Shown in pieces: positions 24,652 through 33,870 of a stretch of 64,000 nucleotides of DNA. Numbering within the stretch: position 1 is the first letter of the stretch; every line of letters starts with the position of its first letter. This stretch comes from Thermococcus indicus. GTDB lineage: Archaea > Methanobacteriota_B > Thermococci > Thermococcales > Thermococcaceae. The notes beneath the pieces were generated by a model. The model was given only the letters and a program-made list of their open reading frames with translations. It made no database searches and had not been told where the DNA came from. The stretch is taken from assembly GCF_006274605.1 (NCBI RefSeq), contig NZ_CP040846.1, forward strand, positions 62,001-126,000. Reading direction: 5' to 3'. The translations under genes were made by a program, and so were the position numbers.

Positions 24652-25515
24652 ATGAAGAGGTACGCGCTCCTTCTCATCGTAGTTCTTCTGACCGGCGCGG
24701 TAGCGGGCTGTCTCGGAGGGGACGGCTCAAGCGTGACTCCAAGCACCACTGCGGAAAACGAGGGCACAGTCCCAACCACAACCACCGCCCCCCAGACCAC
24801 CACGACGCCGAGCCGGACCGTGACCGAAACCCCCGCCGGGCCGGATGTAAACGCCCTGCTCCAGGGGGTCTCCGAGATTCGGCAGTTCACGTACACAAGC
24901 AACACCAGCCTCGAAATGCTCGTGACGATCGAGGGGAACGGCACCTCCCAGGGGGACAACGTGACCCTCCGCATACTCGAGAGGGGATACATGGACTTTG
25001 AATCCTGGAGCGCCTGGATAAACTCGACGACCGTCAGCCTGCCAGATGGGGCGAGGACCAACACATCGAGGATCGTCGTCGACAACGTCACATACATCCA
25101 GACCATCGTCGGCTGGGTGAGGACTGAAGACAGGACCGCGAGCGATATCCTCTGGAGGTACAGCATCGTCGGCCTCGCCAGGGAATACCTGAAGGAGAAG
25201 CCGAATTCAGTCGAGACCGGGGCCGTCACGAAGCTGACCTACAGCATCCCGGACTACAGGCTCAAGCCCCTCGCGATGGTTTACTTCGCGGCGTCACCCG
25301 ACACCGTTGTATACGTAAAGGACGGCCAGTTGGAGCTATGGTTCAGCGATGGAAGGCTTGTCGGGGGCAGACTGAGCTTCAGCGTTAGTTCGGAGACGAA
25401 CGTTGATGACCCAACCCTCGGTAAGATGACGATAAAGCAGGACGGGAAGTGGAGCGAGACATTTGAGATAGACTCGATAAACGAGAAGAGGAGCGTGAAG
25501 GAGCCATCTACCTGA
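24652..25515 (+). CDS. Predicted lipoprotein of unknown function
   Basis: Protein of 287 aa with a signal peptide and lipobox (LLIVVLLTGAVAGCLGG), then a Thr/Pro/Ser linker (TTTTAPQTTTTPSRTVTETP) that is probably O-glycosylated and spans the S-layer. The soluble part (about residues 65-287) is beta-rich, has many Asn-X-Ser/Thr sequons and resembles lipid- or cell-surface proteins of the LolA/LppX style, though this is uncertain. The start is ATG 24652 with AGGTGG upstream; the frame is open earlier only by chance. Its 3' end overlaps the convergent MoeB-like gene by 8 bp. Confidence 0.65.
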   Translation: MKRYALLLIVVLLTGAVAGCLGGDGSSVTPSTTAENEGTVPTTTTAPQTTTTPSRTVTETPAGPDVNALLQGVSEIRQFTYTSNTSLEMLVTIEGNGTSQGDNVTLRILERGYMDFESWSAWINSTTVSLPDGARTNTSRIVVDNVTYIQTIVGWVRTEDRTASDILWRYSIVGLAREYLKEKPNSVETGAVTKLTYSIPDYRLKPLAMVYFAASPDTVVYVKDGQLELWFSDGRLVGGRLSFSVSSETNVDDPTLGKMTIKQDGKWSETFEIDSINEKRSVKEPST

Positions 25516-26206
25516 GCTCAACGACGTCGAAGGTGTTGAAGGCAAGATCAACTATGAGAAGTTTGTTCAGCAGGGGCTCACCGATGCCTGTGAGGAGCTT
25601 CACGACCTCCATCGCCTGAATCGAGCCGACGACTCCGGCCGTTGCCCCCAGGATGGGGAATTTCTCCTTCTTTTTCCCTGCCCTTGGAAAGATTTCGCGC
25701 AGGCTCTTGGTGACGCCGGGCACCACGGTCGTGACCTGGCCGAAGGTACTTTCCACTGCACCGTGAACGAGGGGCACGCGATTCCGCTGGGCGTAGTCAT
25801 CGAGCAGGAAGCGCGTCTCAAAGTTGTCGAGGCAGTCAACTATCACATCCACGCCCTCAAGAACCCCATCGATGTTCTCCTCGCTCAGCCTGCCGACGAA
25901 CGTCTCGATTTCAATGTCGGAGTTGAAGCGCTCCAGCTTCCACCTGGCGGATAGTGGTTTCGGGTTCTTCCCTAAATCCTCCTCCCAGTGGAGTATCTGC
26001 CTGTTGAGGTTGCTGAGCTCGGGCTCCTGCTCGTCTATGAGGAGGAGCCTCCCTATCCCCGCGGCCGCGAGGTAGTAGGCGACGGGGCTTCCGAGGCCGC
26101 CGACACCGACGACGGCGACCTTTGAGCTTTTGAGCTTCTCCTGGCCCTCCGGCCCGAAGATCATTATCTGCCTGTCGTAGCGCTCTATCTCCTTTCCGCT
26201 CAGCAT
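25508..26206 (-). CDS. moeB: MoeB/ThiF-family adenylyltransferase
   Basis: E1-like enzyme of 232 aa that adenylates the C-terminal Gly-Gly of a MoaD- or ThiS-like protein. Motifs: KEIERYDRQIMIFGPEGQEK at the start, the nucleotide loop VVGVGGLGSPVAYYLAAAG, LSNLNRQILH with the catalytic Arg, and DCLDNFETRFLLDDY. The zinc CxxC pairs of bacterial MoeB are missing, as in some archaeal members. The ATG at 26206 follows GGTGG. It lies directly downstream of moaD and probably activates it; ThiS activation is an alternative. Confidence 0.85.
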   Translation of the reverse strand: MLSGKEIERYDRQIMIFGPEGQEKLKSSKVAVVGVGGLGSPVAYYLAAAGIGRLLLIDEQEPELSNLNRQILHWEEDLGKNPKPLSARWKLERFNSDIEIETFVGRLSEENIDGVLEGVDVIVDCLDNFETRFLLDDYAQRNRVPLVHGAVESTFGQVTTVVPGVTKSLREIFPRAGKKKEKFPILGATAGVVGSIQAMEVVKLLTGIGEPLLNKLLIVDLAFNTFDVVELR

Positions 26207-26207
26207 A

Positions 26208-26473
26208 TCAACCACCGCTCACGGGGGGAATAGCGCCACGATGTCGCCGTCGCGGAGAACCTCGTCGAAGCGGACGTAGCGGCCGTTGCGGGAGACGTTG
26301 ACGTCGGCGAGGTCGTCCTCCTCCGCGAAGACCTCGTTTCTGAGAACAGGGTGCCTCTCCTTCAGCATTTCGATGAGTTCAAGAACCGTTATCCCCTCCG
26401 GAACCTCAAGCTCCTCCTCGCCCTTCCCGACGAGGGAGCGGTAGCGGGCAAAATACCTGACCGTGACCCTCAT
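26208..26473 (-). CDS. moaD: Molybdopterin synthase sulfur carrier MoaD, apparent 1-nt frameshift at its end
   Basis: Ubiquitin-fold sulfur carrier (MRVTVRYFARYRSLVGKGEE..., VLRDGDIVALFPP). As written the frame stops at 26219 right after LFPP and lacks the Gly-Gly tail that carries the sulfur. Adding one C to the run of six C (minus strand, 26222-26227) gives LFPPVSGG and a stop at 26208, a textbook MoaD end, for 88 aa. The base is therefore very likely missing from the sequence. If real, the carrier would be inactive. The ATG follows GGTGGTGTGA. The moeB-like gene begins 1 nt after the repaired stop. Confidence 0.88.
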
Positions 26474-26530
26474 TCACACCACCGAGAAAAGGTTGGATGG
26501 AGGGTTAAAAAGGGTTGCTGGACGGTTATG

Positions 26531-27046
26531 CTACCACGGCACGCTCTTCCAGCCCATCCTGTAGGCGAAGTAGTTGGCCCCCCAGTGAACGAAGGGCGAA
26601 ACGACCAGGAGGAAGATTATCTGGCCCGAGTCGAGGGTTTTAACTGGATACGCGAGGGCCAGGGCCGCTATGAGAAAGCCGAGCTGGTCAAGGCCTATGG
26701 CCGGGGCCCCGCGCGGGAGGTTCGCGCGCCTCTTGAAGAAGCTCCCCACGAGGTCACCGAGAAGGGCACCGAACGAGAGCAGAAAAGCGAGCATGAGGGC
26801 GGTTTTAAGGGCCCCGTAGAAGCCCGGAGTGATGAAGTACTGAAGGAGTCCCGTGAGGGTTCCGAGGGAAACCCCACCGATGAGGCCGCGCCAGGTCTTT
26901 CCATCCCCGAACACCCTTCGGCCGTCCCTCCAGTGTCGGCCGCCGTCTATGGGCCGCCCTCCTCCGACGAGCACGGGGGAGGCGTTGGCGACGTAGGCCG
27001 GCAGTATGTACCAGAACGCCCAGAGGAGAGATGAAACGAACCCCAT
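26531..27046 (-). CDS. carS: CDP-archaeol synthase
   Basis: Membrane enzyme of 171 aa (DUF46 family) that makes CDP-archaeol from CTP and digeranylgeranylglyceryl phosphate, the branch point to archaeal polar lipids. Conserved parts: LPAYVANASPVLVGGGRPID at the N-terminus, RVFGDGKTWRG in the first loop, and FGALLGDLVGSFFKRRANLP with the polar active-site residues. About five helices. Length is normal. It is transcribed alone on the minus strand, between moaD and the GbsR-type regulator. Confidence 0.92.
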   Translation of the reverse strand: MGFVSSLLWAFWYILPAYVANASPVLVGGGRPIDGGRHWRDGRRVFGDGKTWRGLIGGVSLGTLTGLLQYFITPGFYGALKTALMLAFLLSFGALLGDLVGSFFKRRANLPRGAPAIGLDQLGFLIAALALAYPVKTLDSGQIIFLLVVSPFVHWGANYFAYRMGWKSVPW

Positions 27047-27085
27047 TATTCCACCCGTCTGGAGTACAAACCGTCGGTTTTAAAG

Positions 27086-27607
27086 CTACCGCTTTTCATC
27101 CGACTCGAGGCAGTTGAGAAGCCTCTCAAGGACCTCCTCATCCTCATGCTCGATCAGAAACTTCAGAATCCTCTCGGCGAGGGCGTTTCTCCCCATTGCG
27201 AACGTGATGCTTTCGCGTATTGACTCAGCCTCCTCACCTTCCTCGCCCTCGAGCTCCCGCAAAGCCCTCTCGAGGTTGGCCCTCGTCTGCTGTATGTCCT
27301 CCATTATCTTCCCGTAGTAGGCGGCCTGACGCCAGTCCCTGAGGAGCTTGGTGGCCCTGTAGTAGGCCTTCTTATCGCCGGGCTTCTTTATCCTCACCAC
27401 GAGCCCTATGCGCTCCATAAACTTGAGGGCGGTGCTCACGTGGGAGAGCGAGTATCCAGTGGTCTCCGCAATCTCACCCAGGCTCATCGGCTCGCTCGCA
27501 AGGAAGAGAACCCCGTATATGTACCCGTAAAGCTCGTTGAAGCCGAAGCGTCTCGCGGCCCCGGCAAAGTGCTCCATGACTATCTTCTTGGCCTCCTCAA
27601 TACCCAT
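27086..27607 (-). CDS. GbsR/MarR-type transcriptional regulator
   Basis: Protein of 173 aa with a winged helix in the first half (EPMSLGEIAETTGYSLSHVS, TALKFMERIGLVVRIKKPGD) and a helical C-terminal part for dimerisation, the layout of the GbsR/MtrR-like family. The start is set at ATG 27607 (MGIEEAKKIVMEHF) with GAGGTG eight bases upstream; a longer frame from TTG 27643 exists. It is divergent from the RND exporter gene, and a long perfect palindrome lies between them, so it probably controls both. Confidence 0.8.
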   Translation of the reverse strand: MGIEEAKKIVMEHFAGAARRFGFNELYGYIYGVLFLASEPMSLGEIAETTGYSLSHVSTALKFMERIGLVVRIKKPGDKKAYYRATKLLRDWRQAAYYGKIMEDIQQTRANLERALRELEGEEGEEAESIRESITFAMGRNALAERILKFLIEHEDEEVLERLLNCLESDEKR

Positions 27608-27668
27608 CGTCCGCACCTCGATTTCATCCGTCGCCTCTGACAAAAGGTTTTTAAGTTCTGCATATTTA

Positions 27669-27694
27669 AAACTTTCGGAAGTTTCCGAAAGTTT
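27669..27694. promoter_or_regulatory. Perfect 12-2-12 palindrome, likely operator of the GbsR-type regulator
   Basis: The half-site AAACTTTCGGAA is followed after GT by its exact inverse. It sits between the regulator and the RND exporter genes, directly downstream of a TATTTAAA element usable in both directions and just before the exporter RBS (GGAGGT, 27695-27700). A bound repressor would block both genes. Confidence 0.75.
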
Positions 27695-27706
27695 GGAGGT
27701 AAGCTC

Positions 27707-29974
27707 ATGGACGTGCTCAGGGGAGCGGCGAGGGTTATAGTCAGGTACAGGGTTGCCTTCGCGCTGATAGCACTGTTTCTGCTAGTCGTCTCCATCTACG
27801 GAATGAGCCAGCTTCGCTTTGAGAGCGACCTCAGCTCAATGCTCCCAGAGGGCAATCCGGCCATAGACGACTACAACGCCCTGCAGAACGAGTTCCAGAG
27901 CGGCGACAGCACGATAATCGTGGTGAAGATAGACTCAATCGAACCGGGCGGCGTTTACGACATCCGCGACCCGCAGGTTATAGAGGCAGTTTACGAGCTG
28001 GAGCAGCGGCTCAGGGAAAGGGAGTACGTAACGGATACGATCAGCATAGCCGACGTGTACATGCAGGTCCTCGGCAGGCTTCCCCGGACGGAAGAGGAGG
28101 CCAGGTTCGTCCTCGACATGCTCCCACCCGAGCGGAGGTACTCCCTGGTCAGCAGGGACTACACGATGACGATGATACTCGTCACGATAAGCAGGGAGAA
28201 GAAAACGGAGACGCTCGTGAGGGTGTACGAGGGAATCCAGGAGGACATGGAGAGCGTCAAGTTTCCAAAGAACGTCGAGATAATCCAGACCGGGAACATA
28301 GGCATAACCTACCGCATCCTCCAGCTCCTCCAGAGCGACCTCAACAAGACCATGGCCATATCCTTCGTCCTCGTCATCGCGCTCCTGCTCTACTTCTACC
28401 GCTCCCCGGTAAAAGCTGCCATCCCCCTCATTCCCCTCGTCTTCGGAGTGGCCATGACGCTTGGATTCATGGGGCTGGCGGGCATTCCCCTAGACCTGGC
28501 GACGACCACGATAGGCGCGATGCTCATCGGTATGGGAATAGACTACGGCATCCACGTCACGAACCGCTACTACGAGGAGAGGCGCAACGGCAGGGACATC
28601 GAAGAGGCCGCGGCGGAGGCGGTCGCCGAAACGGGGAAAGCACTCCTCGGCGCGGCGCTTACGACAATAGCGGGCTTCGCGGCCATGTACCTCTCCACCC
28701 TCCCCATGCTCCACAACCTCGCAACCACACTCATCCTAGGTTTAAGTTTAGCCGCCCTCAACGCCGTTGTGATAACCCCCGCGGTCATAATCCTGGAGGA
28801 GGACGTTATGAGGAAGCTGAGGGGGCACTACGTTCCCCCGGAGGTGCGCTCGAGCTCGGGATTCATAGGAAGCGCCTTCCACTCCCTTGGGAAGGCGATA
28901 AAGGCAAGGCCCCACGCGTTTCTCGGGGCGGTTTTTCTGGTCACCCTGATCTTCGCCTACGGTGTGACCCAGGTTACAACCGAGGTGAGGCTGGAAAAGT
29001 TCATCCCCCCGGGAATGCCCGAGATAGAGGCAATCATGGACGTGAGAACCGAGTTCGGGGGCCAGGACGAGCTGTACGTGCTGGTGAGGGCGGACGACGT
29101 TAGGAACCCCGCCATCGTGAGGGCCATGTACCGCTTCGAGAATCAGGTAAAGGCGGACTCCTATTACAACGGGGTTTTCAGCTCCGAGAGCCTGGCCGAC
29201 GTCGTTTACAGGCAGTACGGCTACATTCCAAATGACGATGAAAAGATAAAGGCGGCGCTGGCCTCATACCAGGGATCCGGCCTGGTCTCATCGGATTACT
29301 CAATGGCAATAATCAAGTTCACGGGGGACTTCGGCGGTGCGAGTATGGACGAGTTCAGGAGGATAATGCGCTATTTCGAGGATGAGACGGCGCTGGCCCA
29401 GGGGACGGAGTTTCCGCCCGGGGTGAAACTGGCCCTGACCGGCGATCTGTACCTGAACTACGTCCTCGACCAGCTCACCAGCGTTGAGATAAATCGCATC
29501 TCCACCTACGGAACGATCTTCGTTGTCCTCATCGTCATGCTTCTCTTCAGAAGAATCCGGGTGGCCCTGGCAATGATAACCCCCATGTTCCTCGGGGCGC
29601 TCTGGACCGTGGGCTTCATGGGGCTCGCGGGTATCCCCTTCACCCAGAGCCTCGCGGGGGTTATATCCATGATAGTCGGCCTGGGCGTCGATTACGGCAT
29701 GCACCTCACCCACCGCTTCCTGGAGGAGATGAACGAGGGCAGCACGCGGCCGATAGTCACGGCCGTAGGAAGCGTCGGACCGGGCATACTCGCCGGCGCG
29801 CTGACGACCGCGGGAGGATTTCTGGCGCTCCTCGCGGGCGAGCTTCCAACGATACACGACTTCGGGGTCACCCTGGCCTTTGGAATATTCGCCTCGATGA
29901 TGGCCGCGTACCTCGTCACGCCCGCGCTGCTGCAGGTCTTCTACGGACGGAATATCGGAGGTGATAGGGAATGA
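27707..29974 (+). CDS. RND superfamily exporter (HAE3/MMPL type)
   Basis: Protein of 755 aa made of two similar halves, each with one helix, a large extracytoplasmic loop and five more helices. The paired motifs GMGIDYGIHVTNRYYEERRN (first half) and GLGVDYGMHLTHRFLEEMNE (second half) are the proton-relay region of HAE3-type RND proteins. Both halves also share ...GFMGLAGIPLD/FTQ. It is expected to move hydrophobic or lipid-like molecules. The start overlies the GbsR operator region, and the stop overlaps the next gene by ATGA. Confidence 0.88.
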   Translation: MDVLRGAARVIVRYRVAFALIALFLLVVSIYGMSQLRFESDLSSMLPEGNPAIDDYNALQNEFQSGDSTIIVVKIDSIEPGGVYDIRDPQVIEAVYELEQRLREREYVTDTISIADVYMQVLGRLPRTEEEARFVLDMLPPERRYSLVSRDYTMTMILVTISREKKTETLVRVYEGIQEDMESVKFPKNVEIIQTGNIGITYRILQLLQSDLNKTMAISFVLVIALLLYFYRSPVKAAIPLIPLVFGVAMTLGFMGLAGIPLDLATTTIGAMLIGMGIDYGIHVTNRYYEERRNGRDIEEAAAEAVAETGKALLGAALTTIAGFAAMYLSTLPMLHNLATTLILGLSLAALNAVVITPAVIILEEDVMRKLRGHYVPPEVRSSSGFIGSAFHSLGKAIKARPHAFLGAVFLVTLIFAYGVTQVTTEVRLEKFIPPGMPEIEAIMDVRTEFGGQDELYVLVRADDVRNPAIVRAMYRFENQVKADSYYNGVFSSESLADVVYRQYGYIPNDDEKIKAALASYQGSGLVSSDYSMAIIKFTGDFGGASMDEFRRIMRYFEDETALAQGTEFPPGVKLALTGDLYLNYVLDQLTSVEINRISTYGTIFVVLIVMLLFRRIRVALAMITPMFLGALWTVGFMGLAGIPFTQSLAGVISMIVGLGVDYGMHLTHRFLEEMNEGSTRPIVTAVGSVGPGILAGALTTAGGFLALLAGELPTIHDFGVTLAFGIFASMMAAYLVTPALLQVFYGRNIGGDRE

Positions 29975-32343
29975 AAAAGGCCGCGTTCATGGTCATTTTA
30001 ATGCTCATTCTCCCTCTGGGAGGAAAGCTTGCCCTTGCAACGTACGAGGCCCTCCTTTTCGACGGATACATGGATAAAGGGGAATCGATCCTGGTGGGGC
30101 CCCTCGTGATAACCCTGGTAGACACGACGGTCAACTACACCACGGGGGATGAATACGCACTGTTCATAATAACAAAGGACGGTCAGCTAATCGGAGGAAA
30201 GTACGTCACCATATACGTCCCGGATCCAGAAAAGATGGCACGTCTTCTGGCAAATCCAGAGTTCCTGGTGGCCCTGGCCGAGACCCAGGGCTATGACGTG
30301 GAGGAGTGCGCGGGATACGTGAACGACACCGCGGAGTTCAACGCCTGCCTGCTGGCCAACGCCTACGGCTTTTACCAGTGGCTCAACCACGCGTCCCCCG
30401 AGGAGATAGCAAAGGCGGTTATGCAGACCATAGACGAACATCCGGAGCTCGGAATAACGAAGGAGGACGTTACCAAACCGATAACATACCCCGAATCGAT
30501 GCCGATCAAAGAGGGCGATACCGTGGAGTTCATGGTGGACAACAGAACGGTCACGCTGAGCGTTCCCGAGGTTTACCCCAACGTCGCCAGGGTGATTGTG
30601 AACGGACCTTCCCAGTGGAAGGGAGCCACTGCCCCCGGAAACATCGTATCAACCGTCAGGATCACGGAATACGTATATCCCGGGGACACAGCGACGGTGG
30701 AGGTGACGCTGAAGAACGAGGGCGCCACGAAGGCCAGATACGTTAACGTCTTCGTATCCCCCGAACCGATAGCGTTCAACAACACGCCTTCCCTCGCCAG
30801 CGGTCTCTCCGCAGTTCTCTCCCAGGGCAAGTTCTCTCAGGAGGTCTTCTATCCAAAGTGGAGCTCGGTCCAGTACGTGGAGTACATCGAACCCAAGGGA
30901 AGCACCACGCTGACCTTCAAGATTAGGGTAAACCCCAACGCAGACATCGGGATATACCCCGTGTACGTGGGCATCATCTACTTCACCGGCGTGGGAGAAA
31001 ACATGCGTATGGTTCAGTCATACAACGTGGTCGCGCTGAGGATATACCAGAAGCGCAGTGCGTTCGTTGAGATAACCCGGGTCGAGACGGAACCGATGGA
31101 GATAAGCCCTGGGGACACATTCACCGTGCGCTTCACCCTTGAGAACCCCGGTGCCGAGCCGGTTAAGGCCCTCAGCCTGAAGATAAGCTCATACAAAGTG
31201 CCCGTCCAGGGAGAGATAAAGAACGTTGACCTCTCGGCACTCTCGCAGCTTCCGCTGCAGGGGAGCGAGCAGCTCAGCGGAAGCCTTCAGGACGCGCTCA
31301 ATCAGATAATGGCCCAGCTCGCCAGGCAGAACATAGAGGCATTCCTGCCCATTGGAGAGGACAACGTGAAATATGTAGCTGAACTTCAGCCCGGGGAAAA
31401 TGCAACAGTGGAGTTCAGAATCAAGGCCAACGAGAGACTGGAGAACGGGGTATACCCTCTCAGGATAGAGCTGAAGTACCTCACAGAACCGAGCGAGGAG
31501 GAGATAACCGACGAAAGGCTGGTCGGGATAGACGTAACCGGAAGGGCACAACTGATACTCTCCAGGGTATCAACGTCGCCCGGCAAGATAATCCCCGGGA
31601 CTGACAACGTTGAGGTCGACTTCCAGGTGGACAACGTCGGAACCGGAACTGCCAGGACGATAATAATAAAGCCAATGCCGGAATGGCCCTTCTCGCTCAG
31701 CGAGAGCAGCGAACAGGTAATTGGTCTGGGGAGCCTCGGAAAGGGCGACTCCGCGCAGTCATCGTTCAAGATAAACGTCGCCAACAACGCCAGTTCGGGA
31801 ACCTACGAGATACCGCTGCTCGTGACCTACACCAACGACCTCGGTATAACAAAGAATGTCACGCTCAAGGTTCCGGTCATAATCGGCGCGAAGCCGAACA
31901 TCGAGGTGGTAGGAGTACGCTTCGACCCCGAACCCCTCCAGGGGGAGACCGTCAACGTCTACGTCAAGCTGAAGAACACCGGCGGCGAGAAGGCCACGAG
32001 CGTTCTCATCGAGGGCGTCGTGAAGGCGGACCAGCCCTTCAGCCTCGACAAGAGAACGGATTACATCGGAGATCTCGCCCCGGGGGCGGTCGGGGAAGGA
32101 GTGATAGTCCTCAAGATAGACAAGAACGCGATACCCAAGGACTACAGCATAGGATTGAGGATAAGGGCCGTCGGCGACCCCAACCAGGGGGACGACAACG
32201 TCTACGTCTTCGAGAGAACCGTCGTCATGACCGTGGGGGAGAACACGAAGACCGAGAGCAACCTCAGAAACCTGGCGATCGCCATCGGGGCCCTTGTGGT
32301 TGTGGTGGTGCTCTACACGTACATGAGGGGCCGGAAAAAGTGA
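29971..32343 (+). CDS. Secreted CARDB/S-layer-like protein with C-terminal membrane anchor
   Basis: Protein of 790 aa with a signal peptide (FMVILMLILPLGGKLALA), repeated beta-sandwich domains typical of COG1361/CARDB proteins (TATVEVTLKNEGATKARYVN; DTFTVRFTLENPGAEPVKAL; VEVDFQVDNVGTGTARTI; VNVYVKLKNTGGEKATSVL) and a C-terminal helix (LAIAIGALVVVVVLYTYMRG) followed by basic residues. It is thus held on the outer face of the membrane. It overlaps the RND gene and is probably its external partner. Sequons are frequent. Confidence 0.8.
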   Translation: MKKAAFMVILMLILPLGGKLALATYEALLFDGYMDKGESILVGPLVITLVDTTVNYTTGDEYALFIITKDGQLIGGKYVTIYVPDPEKMARLLANPEFLVALAETQGYDVEECAGYVNDTAEFNACLLANAYGFYQWLNHASPEEIAKAVMQTIDEHPELGITKEDVTKPITYPESMPIKEGDTVEFMVDNRTVTLSVPEVYPNVARVIVNGPSQWKGATAPGNIVSTVRITEYVYPGDTATVEVTLKNEGATKARYVNVFVSPEPIAFNNTPSLASGLSAVLSQGKFSQEVFYPKWSSVQYVEYIEPKGSTTLTFKIRVNPNADIGIYPVYVGIIYFTGVGENMRMVQSYNVVALRIYQKRSAFVEITRVETEPMEISPGDTFTVRFTLENPGAEPVKALSLKISSYKVPVQGEIKNVDLSALSQLPLQGSEQLSGSLQDALNQIMAQLARQNIEAFLPIGEDNVKYVAELQPGENATVEFRIKANERLENGVYPLRIELKYLTEPSEEEITDERLVGIDVTGRAQLILSRVSTSPGKIIPGTDNVEVDFQVDNVGTGTARTIIIKPMPEWPFSLSESSEQVIGLGSLGKGDSAQSSFKINVANNASSGTYEIPLLVTYTNDLGITKNVTLKVPVIIGAKPNIEVVGVRFDPEPLQGETVNVYVKLKNTGGEKATSVLIEGVVKADQPFSLDKRTDYIGDLAPGAVGEGVIVLKIDKNAIPKDYSIGLRIRAVGDPNQGDDNVYVFERTVVMTVGENTKTESNLRNLAIAIGALVVVVVLYTYMRGRKK

Positions 32344-32393
32344 GCGGGAAACATTTAAACGACCTTTGAAGAAAGAAAGAACACGGTGGGAAA

Positions 32394-33299
32394 ATGAAAC
32401 TCAGATACATAATCCTCGGACTGGCACTGGTCTTCATCGTATGGATCGGGTACGTTGCCTACGCGGCCTACACCATCAACCCCCGAATCAGCGCGCAGTG
32501 GGGCTACGTGGACGAGAAGACGACGGAGATATGGGTGGATGCAAAGCTGAGCAAGCCCCTCCTGGTTCCGGCCTCAATGGAAGAGCTCAGCATAGAGTTC
32601 ACTGGCATCCCCGTGGCGAGGGTGGCAAGGTTCGAATACGGGGCGACAAAGACGGACGTGAGCCTCGTCCTTTCAATAGACAACCACAACCTCGTGCGCT
32701 CCCTCGTGAACTACATGGACAACGGGCAGAGCGGCACGATGGTGATCCTCCTCCAGGGCCGGCTGCTTGGAATAATCCCAATCAAGACCGACATAAGGCA
32801 GGGGGTAAGCGAGAACGTGCTGGCGTACCTCAACTTCACCGCGGAGAGCAAGGAGCTCGCCGGCGGGCTGGTGAAAACTCCAGCACTGGTTGAGACGACC
32901 TTCGACTGGGCAGGGGAGGAGAACGGAAGGGCCAAGCTGGTGGCACACATGAGGTTCCACAACCCCAACGCCTTTCCGATTCCAATTGGCAACGTGAGCT
33001 TCGACGCCTACGCCAACGACGTCAAGATAGGCGATGGGAGGACGGCCAAGGTGACCGTAATCCCCGCCAACGGCTACGCGACCGTCGACGTCGAAACCTA
33101 CATCGAGGAAGACTCCCTGCCGAAGGTCTGGGAGACGCACATCAAGAACGGCGAGGTGAGCAAGGTCAGGGCGGATATATTCCTCGACCTGAACGTCATG
33201 GACCGGCACTACAGCGTGAAACTCGCCAGCTACGAGGAAACCGTCAAGACTGACATAATGGGCGAGCTCAACAGGCTCCTCGGAAATATGCTCGGATGA
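32394..33299 (+). CDS. Membrane-anchored LEA14-like protein
   Basis: Protein of 301 aa with an N-terminal helix (YIILGLALVFIVWIGYVAYA) and two repeats of the LEA-14 / WHy fold; the clearest is MRFHNPNAFPIPIGNVSFDA with its NPN motif. In archaea such proteins lie near envelope transporters and may bind lipids, though function is unproven. It follows the RND and CARDB genes by about 50 bp, with AAACATTTAAACG as a weak promoter-like element and GGTGGG as RBS. It may be part of the same envelope system. Confidence 0.7.
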   Translation: MKLRYIILGLALVFIVWIGYVAYAAYTINPRISAQWGYVDEKTTEIWVDAKLSKPLLVPASMEELSIEFTGIPVARVARFEYGATKTDVSLVLSIDNHNLVRSLVNYMDNGQSGTMVILLQGRLLGIIPIKTDIRQGVSENVLAYLNFTAESKELAGGLVKTPALVETTFDWAGEENGRAKLVAHMRFHNPNAFPIPIGNVSFDAYANDVKIGDGRTAKVTVIPANGYATVDVETYIEEDSLPKVWETHIKNGEVSKVRADIFLDLNVMDRHYSVKLASYEETVKTDIMGELNRLLGNMLG

Positions 33300-33342
33300 A
33301 AGTTTTTAAGGGGCCTTTCTTTTTCCATTTCTGGTGAGAAAA

Positions 33343-33861
33343 ATGAACGTGAGAGAGATTCACGAGTTCCTCAACGAGATGTGGGAGAACATATTCACCC
33401 TCAACGAAGAGCTCAAGCTCGAGCTCCCAAAGGAGGGCTTTAAGGTTGAAGACGTCGAGGAGGCCTTCGGTGCCTACATCTTCCTGGACGGCGAGTGGAG
33501 GCTCATGAAGTACCCCCACCCGGCCTTCGAGATAAAGCCCCAGATAGAGGTCGGGGCCACGCCAGAGAGCTATTACTTCGTCGTCGCGGTTCCGAGGGAG
33601 AGGATAAGCGAGAACTTCGTGGGCCTGTTCGTTGAGATATTTCCAAGGAGCTTCATATACGGCGCCCAGGACTTCCTCAGCGACGTATACAACTGGAGGC
33701 GCGACGGAAGGGTCTCTCCAAGGGAGATACTTGAGAAGATTGAAGCCAGCGATGAGAGGCTCTTTCAGTTCGAGGCGAACTTCGGGAGCGCCGGGGCGCT
33801 GAAGCAGGGGATTCTGAGGCTGATAGACCTCGGGAAGCGCTTTGAAATCTTCGACCTCTGA
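33343..33861 (+). CDS. Hypothetical protein
   Basis: Soluble protein of 172 aa (MNVREIHEFLNEMWENIFTL...). It has a mixed alpha/beta pattern with EEAFGAYIFLDGEWRLMKYP and a segment VPRERISENFVGLFVEIFPR. No catalytic motif is visible, and I know it only as a conserved Thermococcales protein. The ATG at 33343 follows GGTGAG, with AAGTTTTTAAGG upstream as promoter. It is followed 9 nt later by the RNA methyltransferase, so it may share its operon and be functionally linked. Confidence 0.6.
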   Translation: MNVREIHEFLNEMWENIFTLNEELKLELPKEGFKVEDVEEAFGAYIFLDGEWRLMKYPHPAFEIKPQIEVGATPESYYFVVAVPRERISENFVGLFVEIFPRSFIYGAQDFLSDVYNWRRDGRVSPREILEKIEASDERLFQFEANFGSAGALKQGILRLIDLGKRFEIFDL

Positions 33862-33870
33862 GGTGTGGCT

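Noticed and set aside
24558-25229. N-terminal extension of MoaE reading antisense through the lipoprotein gene
   Set aside because: Family homology begins at ATG 24557; the extension is the complement of the lipoprotein gene.
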